From the NCBI RefSeq assembly GCF_025836995.1, contig NZ_CP107546.1, positions 2,790,001-2,854,000 of the forward strand: 64,000 nt of DNA, written 5' to 3'. The DNA comes from Microbacterium sp. M28. Lineage in GTDB: Bacteria > Actinomycetota > Actinomycetes > Actinomycetales > Microbacteriaceae. Position numbers and translations under genes: made by a program. How positions within the stretch are numbered: position 1 is the stretch's first letter; each line of letters starts with the position of its first letter. Under the pieces are notes generated by a model. It saw nothing but the letters and a program-made list of their open reading frames with translations, searched no databases and was not told the DNA's origin. Below, one piece after another: positions 60,699 to 64,000 of the stretch.

Positions 60699-61293
60699 GC
60701 TCACCGTCTTCCTCTCGGCCGGATGCGTCGCTGTCGAGTGCGACCACCTCGGCCCAAGACCAGCGCACGTCGATGCCGGCCGCGCTCGGACCGGCGTGGC
60801 GTTCGGACACCCACCCGGCGGGGATGACGTGCACCGCCAAAGAGGCGTCGCACGTGTCCTGTGCCCCGGCCCAGACGAGCGTGACGCCGATGGCGGACGA
60901 GTACACCCAGCACTCCACCCGGGTGGCACCGGCACCGCGAAGCGCCGCCGTGTACGAACCGATGCCGTCCGGACGGTCCGCCGACAGGTCCAGCAGCGTC
61001 CATGGTCCTGCCCGATGCAGGGCGGCACCCTGGACGTGCGATGCGAAAGCGGCGATGTACGCGGGTTCCGCATACGGGTTGTAGACCGCAGCATCGCCCC
61101 ACCAGGCGAGGGGGAGGATCTTCGCCTCACCACGGACCAGAATCGGGATGCCCGGAGCCAGCCACCCGTCGCGGGCTGCTTCGAGCGCTCCGGGCGGCAG
61201 CGCGTGCGATCGGATCATCAGATCCCTCGCGGTCGCCGGAAGGATCGCTCCTGCGGTCGGCGAATCCGGACCGAACGGGCTCGAATCACTCAT
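60685..61293 (-). CDS. tandem paralogue 1 of an unknown, immunity-like family
   Basis: 202 residues from ATG 61293 (GTG 61296 possible). The same pattern as its neighbours: SPFGPDSPTAGAILP, GALEAARDGWLAPGIPILVRGEAKILPLAWWG, then VECWVYSSAIGVTLVWAG, SLAVHVIPAGWVSE and DVRWSWAEVVALD. The C-terminal tail is acidic/basic and overlaps the next gene. Three related genes in a row with strong sequence spread fit repeated duplication under diversifying pressure, as seen in immunity gene arrays. Confidence 0.7.
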   Translation of the reverse strand: MSDSSPFGPDSPTAGAILPATARDLMIRSHALPPGALEAARDGWLAPGIPILVRGEAKILPLAWWGDAAVYNPYAEPAYIAAFASHVQGAALHRAGPWTLLDLSADRPDGIGSYTAALRGAGATRVECWVYSSAIGVTLVWAGAQDTCDASLAVHVIPAGWVSERHAGPSAAGIDVRWSWAEVVALDSDASGREEDGEHGRR

Positions 61294-61353
61294 CACGCGT
61301 CACCACGGGAGTCCCGGTGGGTTCGTCAGCACGATCGCTTCCGTCGGGCGGAG

Positions 61354-61734
61354 TCATGCGAACCTCGGCCGCAGGTCGTCGCGGATCGTGCCGAGGGTCG
61401 CTGGCGTCACCTGCCAGCGGGTGGCATCGGTGTCCTCGAACGTGATCTCGTAGTTCCCGGTCGCGCGATCGAACTGCACCAGCATCTTCACGGGACGTGC
61501 ATCTTCGGGCGGGAAGGACGACTCCAGGTAAGCGTTCACCGCCGGCTCGATGAGCGTCGGTCGCGCGGATGTGGCGGCCGGTGCGCCATCTTCGGAGTAC
61601 GCGTACCCGTAGGAGCCGCTGAGCTGTCCGCCGCCGAACTCCAGAACCATGGCGAGTGCCGCCCAGTCGTCACCGATTCTGCGCATGTTCTCGACGAGCG
61701 ATCGAACGAGACCGACGGCGGGGTCCGTGGACAT
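61354..61734 (-). CDS. YezG/DUF600-like immunity-type protein
   Basis: 126 residues from ATG 61734, with CAGGAG 6 bases upstream. A helix (VGLVRSLVENMRRIGDDWAALAMVLEF) is followed by beta strands and closes with KMLVQFDRATGNYEITFEDTDATRWQVTPATLGTIRDDLRPRF. The tail resembles YezG/DUF600-type immunity proteins of polymorphic toxin systems, but the match is from memory and moderate. First gene of the tight minus-strand run that continues into the paralogues. Confidence 0.6.
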   Translation of the reverse strand: MSTDPAVGLVRSLVENMRRIGDDWAALAMVLEFGGGQLSGSYGYAYSEDGAPAATSARPTLIEPAVNAYLESSFPPEDARPVKMLVQFDRATGNYEITFEDTDATRWQVTPATLGTIRDDLRPRFA

Positions 61735-61893
61735 GAGTGCTCCTGCTGGTTCGGACACAAGACAGGGGCAGTTTAGCCCTGCGGCGAGTTCCGGGCTGAC
61801 CTGCGACCCCTCAAGAGAATGACTCGCCAGCGTGGGACCTGTCTGCGTGTGTGAGGACCAGGCGCTCGTTGAGCGGGTTGATCACGACATCGA

Positions 61894-61922
61894 CGATCAT
61901 CGCGGCCGTTGCCCTCCCACTC
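61894..61922. repeat. 29-base direct repeat, copy 1
   Basis: Identical over 29 bases to 62066-62094, starts 172 bases apart, same orientation. It begins CGATCATCGC and ends CTCCCACTC. Flanks differ at the next base on both sides. Confidence 0.9.
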
Positions 61923-62065
61923 TGCCGATACCCTTCGACCAGAGCGACGCCTCGCGGTACGTCCTCAGTACGCGCGTTCACGTGGTCCACCGGAGTTCCG
62001 AAAGTTCCGGCGCTCGCCCAGCTGGAGAACCACAGCTCGACATGATCGGATCGAGCCACCGCATC

Positions 62066-62094
62066 CGATCATCGCGGCCGTTGCCCTCCCACTC
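62066..62094. repeat. 29-base direct repeat, copy 2
   Basis: Second copy of the repeat at 61894-61922. Within the minus-strand reading frames the two copies fall in different phases, so the duplication is not a coding repeat. Confidence 0.9.
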
Positions 62095-62272
62095 CGGACT
62101 CTTCGCAGCAATCGAGGCATCACCCGTGCTGATCAGAAACTTGCCATCGCGCTCGGACACCACTCGTTGCGGCCCTCCCTCGCTCAGCGAATGACAATTC
62201 AACGCCGTTGAGCACCCCGAAGAGGCCACGAGGGTGCAGACCTTCGGTCATCGCGACACCGGGTCTGCGTTC

Positions 62273-63199
62273 TCAGCTGCCGAGGAGTTCGGCGGGGAAC
62301 CGCGTCACGCTGAAGTAATCCGGCACCGTGCCCGGCGCAGGAGCGAGCACCCCGGCATCCAGAACCCGACCGAACGGCACCTGACCGATCCGCCCATCCG
62401 CGGCGTTGAGCACCAGGAACTGCGCACGCGGCACCACCGACACGGCCCCCTCGGTCACCGACGCATACGTGACGTACTCACCCGTCGCATCCGCCGCGAG
62501 CACCAGCTCCGCGACGAACACGTCACTGCCCGCCGCCGCATAGCTCTCCTGAACGACCGTCCGTGCGGCACCGTACTGCACACTGTCCCAGCGCTTGCCG
62601 AGCCGCGACACCTCAGCGGACACGGCCTCTGGCCACTCGAACGGCACCCACCCGCTCTCCGAACGCACCAACGCCGTCACCGACACCGTGTGAGACGACT
62701 GCGCCAGCACCCGCTCCACCGCACGAGCCGCAGACACCAACGACCCCGGATCCTCCGCGAATCCCAGCACCACCGTCCCGGCATCCGGAACCACGATCAC
62801 CGGAGTCGCGCCCTCCCGGAACCGGGAGACAGCTCCAGGATCGCGCAACGAGGCCGCAGCGAACGACACCCCCGAAATCACCAGCGCTTCCTCGAACGCG
62901 TCCACCGATGCCTCGACCTGCGCCCTGTTCCGCGCAGCCTCCACGACCACGGCCTCCATGTCGACGCCCCAGTCATCCAGCATCCGAACCGTCACCGGGA
63001 CGTCCGCTGAGGGCAGGTCCAGCACCGCTCCCACGAAATAGTCCGCGACCACAGGAACCGCGGCATCGATCCCCGCCTCAGCCCCCTGCAGCGCCAGCAC
63101 CTGCCCACGGATCTGGAACGGAACCAACCCCACCGGACGCGCCGTCAGCAACGACGACGCCTCACCGAGAGAGCCCGGAATCACCACCTGCTCAGCCAT
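62273..63199 (-). CDS. unknown cytosolic protein in immunity cluster
   Basis: 308 residues from ATG 63199 (GTG 63205 possible). Two similar-looking halves: AAVPVVADYFVGAVLDLPSADVPVTVRMLDDWGVD, later FRE-GATPVIVVPDAGTVVLGFAEDP, and VFVAELVLAADATGEYVTYASVTEGAVSVVPRAQFLVLNAAD. The first part resembles DUF1444-like proteins, tentatively. No signal peptide, membrane segment or catalytic motif. It follows the PoNi-type gene by 12 bases, so the two are probably one unit. Confidence 0.65.
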   Translation of the reverse strand: MAEQVVIPGSLGEASSLLTARPVGLVPFQIRGQVLALQGAEAGIDAAVPVVADYFVGAVLDLPSADVPVTVRMLDDWGVDMEAVVVEAARNRAQVEASVDAFEEALVISGVSFAAASLRDPGAVSRFREGATPVIVVPDAGTVVLGFAEDPGSLVSAARAVERVLAQSSHTVSVTALVRSESGWVPFEWPEAVSAEVSRLGKRWDSVQYGAARTVVQESYAAAGSDVFVAELVLAADATGEYVTYASVTEGAVSVVPRAQFLVLNAADGRIGQVPFGRVLDAGVLAPAPGTVPDYFSVTRFPAELLGS

Positions 63200-63211
63200 A
63201 CCCACCCCGAC

Positions 63212-63985
63212 TCACACACCCACGAGATCACGCGGATAGAACTCATTCTCCCGGAACGACGCGTCATCGATCCCGAGCGCCTTCACCACGCCCGCCACCT
63301 CGAACGCCCAATAGCCCCAGTACTTCCGCTTGCCGAGCATCGTGTGGCCGCCCCAGCCCCACGTGTTCTTCCACACGGAATACCAGTCGTCCAGATACCG
63401 CCCGACCGCCCCAGGATCGGCGGTTTCCAAAGCGTCACCCAAAGCGCGTGTCCCCGGGAAGGCGAAATCCGCGCCGACGGGATGATCTGCCCGACGAGTA
63501 GCGATCAAACCGTCGATCAATCGGTCATTCCACGAGAGTCGCACAGCCTCGGACGCCCGCTCGAAAGTCGCCTCATCGACATCGAAGGCCAGGGCGAGCG
63601 AGACCAGCCACAACGCCTGCCTGTACCGGTCCTTGTCCCCGCCGAACGCGTAACGCGATGACCGGGTCTTATCCGACAGCTCCCGCTGTGCGAGATCGAG
63701 AACCTGCTCCGCCTTCTCAAGGAGAACATCGAACTCCGCACGCAGTTCCTCGGCCGTCGCTCCGGCGGAATACAGCGCGCTGAAACGCGCCCAGCGGATG
63801 CGCATCGCGTCATCGGCGGCAAGCGCGCGGTCTTCAGGGAACGGCCACTCAGAATCCGGCAACGCCAGTTCCTCGTCATCCGAACGGATGAAAGCGCTGA
63901 GGTGGTCGACGACGCCCCCGAAGTATGACGCGTCGGCTCTCGCATCACGCAGGTTCGCGCTGAAGCCGTTCCCCCCGCCGGTCAT
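63212..63985 (-). CDS. PoNi-type (DUF1910/DUF1911) immunity protein
   Basis: 257 residues. The N-terminal half is helical (DUF1910-like: RDARADASYFGGVVDHLSAFI, RQALWLVSLALAFDVDEATFE). The C-terminal half has the DUF1911 marks YLDDWYSVWKN, KRKYWGYWAFEVAGVVKALGIDDASF and the final YPRDLV. PoNi proteins neutralise PoNe-type DNase toxins, which are delivered by secretion systems. No toxin gene is in the window, so this copy may be an orphan protecting against neighbours, or its toxin lies beyond the right edge. Confidence 0.85.
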   Translation of the reverse strand: MTGGGNGFSANLRDARADASYFGGVVDHLSAFIRSDDEELALPDSEWPFPEDRALAADDAMRIRWARFSALYSAGATAEELRAEFDVLLEKAEQVLDLAQRELSDKTRSSRYAFGGDKDRYRQALWLVSLALAFDVDEATFERASEAVRLSWNDRLIDGLIATRRADHPVGADFAFPGTRALGDALETADPGAVGRYLDDWYSVWKNTWGWGGHTMLGKRKYWGYWAFEVAGVVKALGIDDASFRENEFYPRDLVGV

Positions 63986-64000
63986 GCTGGCTCCAGCTCG

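Larger units (their letters stand above)
61735..62272. other. 538-base gap with remnants and a direct repeat, no convincing gene
   Basis: No ORF here reads like a whole protein. Two overlapping minus-strand frames (61811-62059 and 61978-62229) contain protein-like pieces (NPLNERLVLTHADRS; RVVSERDGKFLISTGDASIAAKSPEWEG), each stopping abruptly. This suggests broken small genes. The two are linked by a 29-base direct repeat read in different frames. No promoter or terminator is obvious. Confidence 0.5.

Noticed and set aside
61811..62059. 82-codon minus-strand ORF as a real gene
   Set aside because: No ribosome binding site, no complete domain, and overlap with another fragment in a different frame; treated as a remnant.
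61894..62094. The 29-base direct repeat as a phage or island attachment site
   Set aside because: Only 172 bases lie between the copies, no integrase is present and neither copy lies in a tRNA gene.

Overview
The window is one continuous, gene-dense piece of a high-GC Gram-positive chromosome. The gene content, high GC, GTG/TTG starts, many apparently leaderless genes and the order folE-folP-folB-folK-DUF3180-PH-PH-DUF2520 point to an actinobacterium of the Microbacteriaceae, most likely Microbacterium or a close relative. That placement is inference from gene content; there is no rRNA here. I see no insertion sequence, prophage or CRISPR array.

Layout. (1) 1-12.3 kb is housekeeping: folate synthesis, two bacterial-PH membrane proteins and ftsH on the minus strand. 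An ECF41 sigma factor and its AhpD-like partner lie between ftsH and hpt, followed by tilS and ppa. (2) 12.3-16.4 kb holds a secreted M23 peptidase with a possible MtrA box, tRNA-Glu, tRNA-Asp and tRNA-Phe, small unknown genes and a strong palindrome. (3) 16.4-23.8 kb is a carbohydrate locus (YesL-like protein, LplABC-type ABC importer, DUF1961, YetA/PcRGLX-type protein), probably for pectin or rhamnogalacturonan fragments. (4) 23.9-33.2 kb holds a ThrE exporter, an amidase, an ABC exporter with a two-component system, a fatty acid desaturase and LtrA.

(5) 33.3-53.1 kb is an exopolysaccharide locus: initiating transferase, secreted fibrinogen-domain protein, CDP-alcohol phosphotransferase, polymerase/ligase, flippase, Alg13/Alg14-type pair, GT2 enzymes, Gfo/Idh oxidoreductase, GH16 hydrolase, chain-length protein, CapK-like ligase, GT2-GtrA fusion and a TagD-like cytidylyltransferase. 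Six transcription units here appear to share an unusual G-rich 5' leader: a small hairpin with a G-rich loop, one or two CTGGGGA-like boxes, and in several cases a ribosome binding site inside a hairpin loop next to the start codon. I know of no described element like this, and it is the best candidate for something new.

(6) 53.1-58.6 kb is metabolic: a glutaredoxin-like protein, aldehyde dehydrogenase, proline iminopeptidase, zinc peptidase, malate dehydrogenase and a degenerate resolvase-like protein. (7) 58.6-64 kb is a minus-strand cluster of small proteins. It includes three tandem paralogues, a DUF6630 protein, a YezG-like protein and a PoNi-type (DUF1910/1911) immunity protein, and looks like a store of orphan immunity genes against polymorphic toxins.
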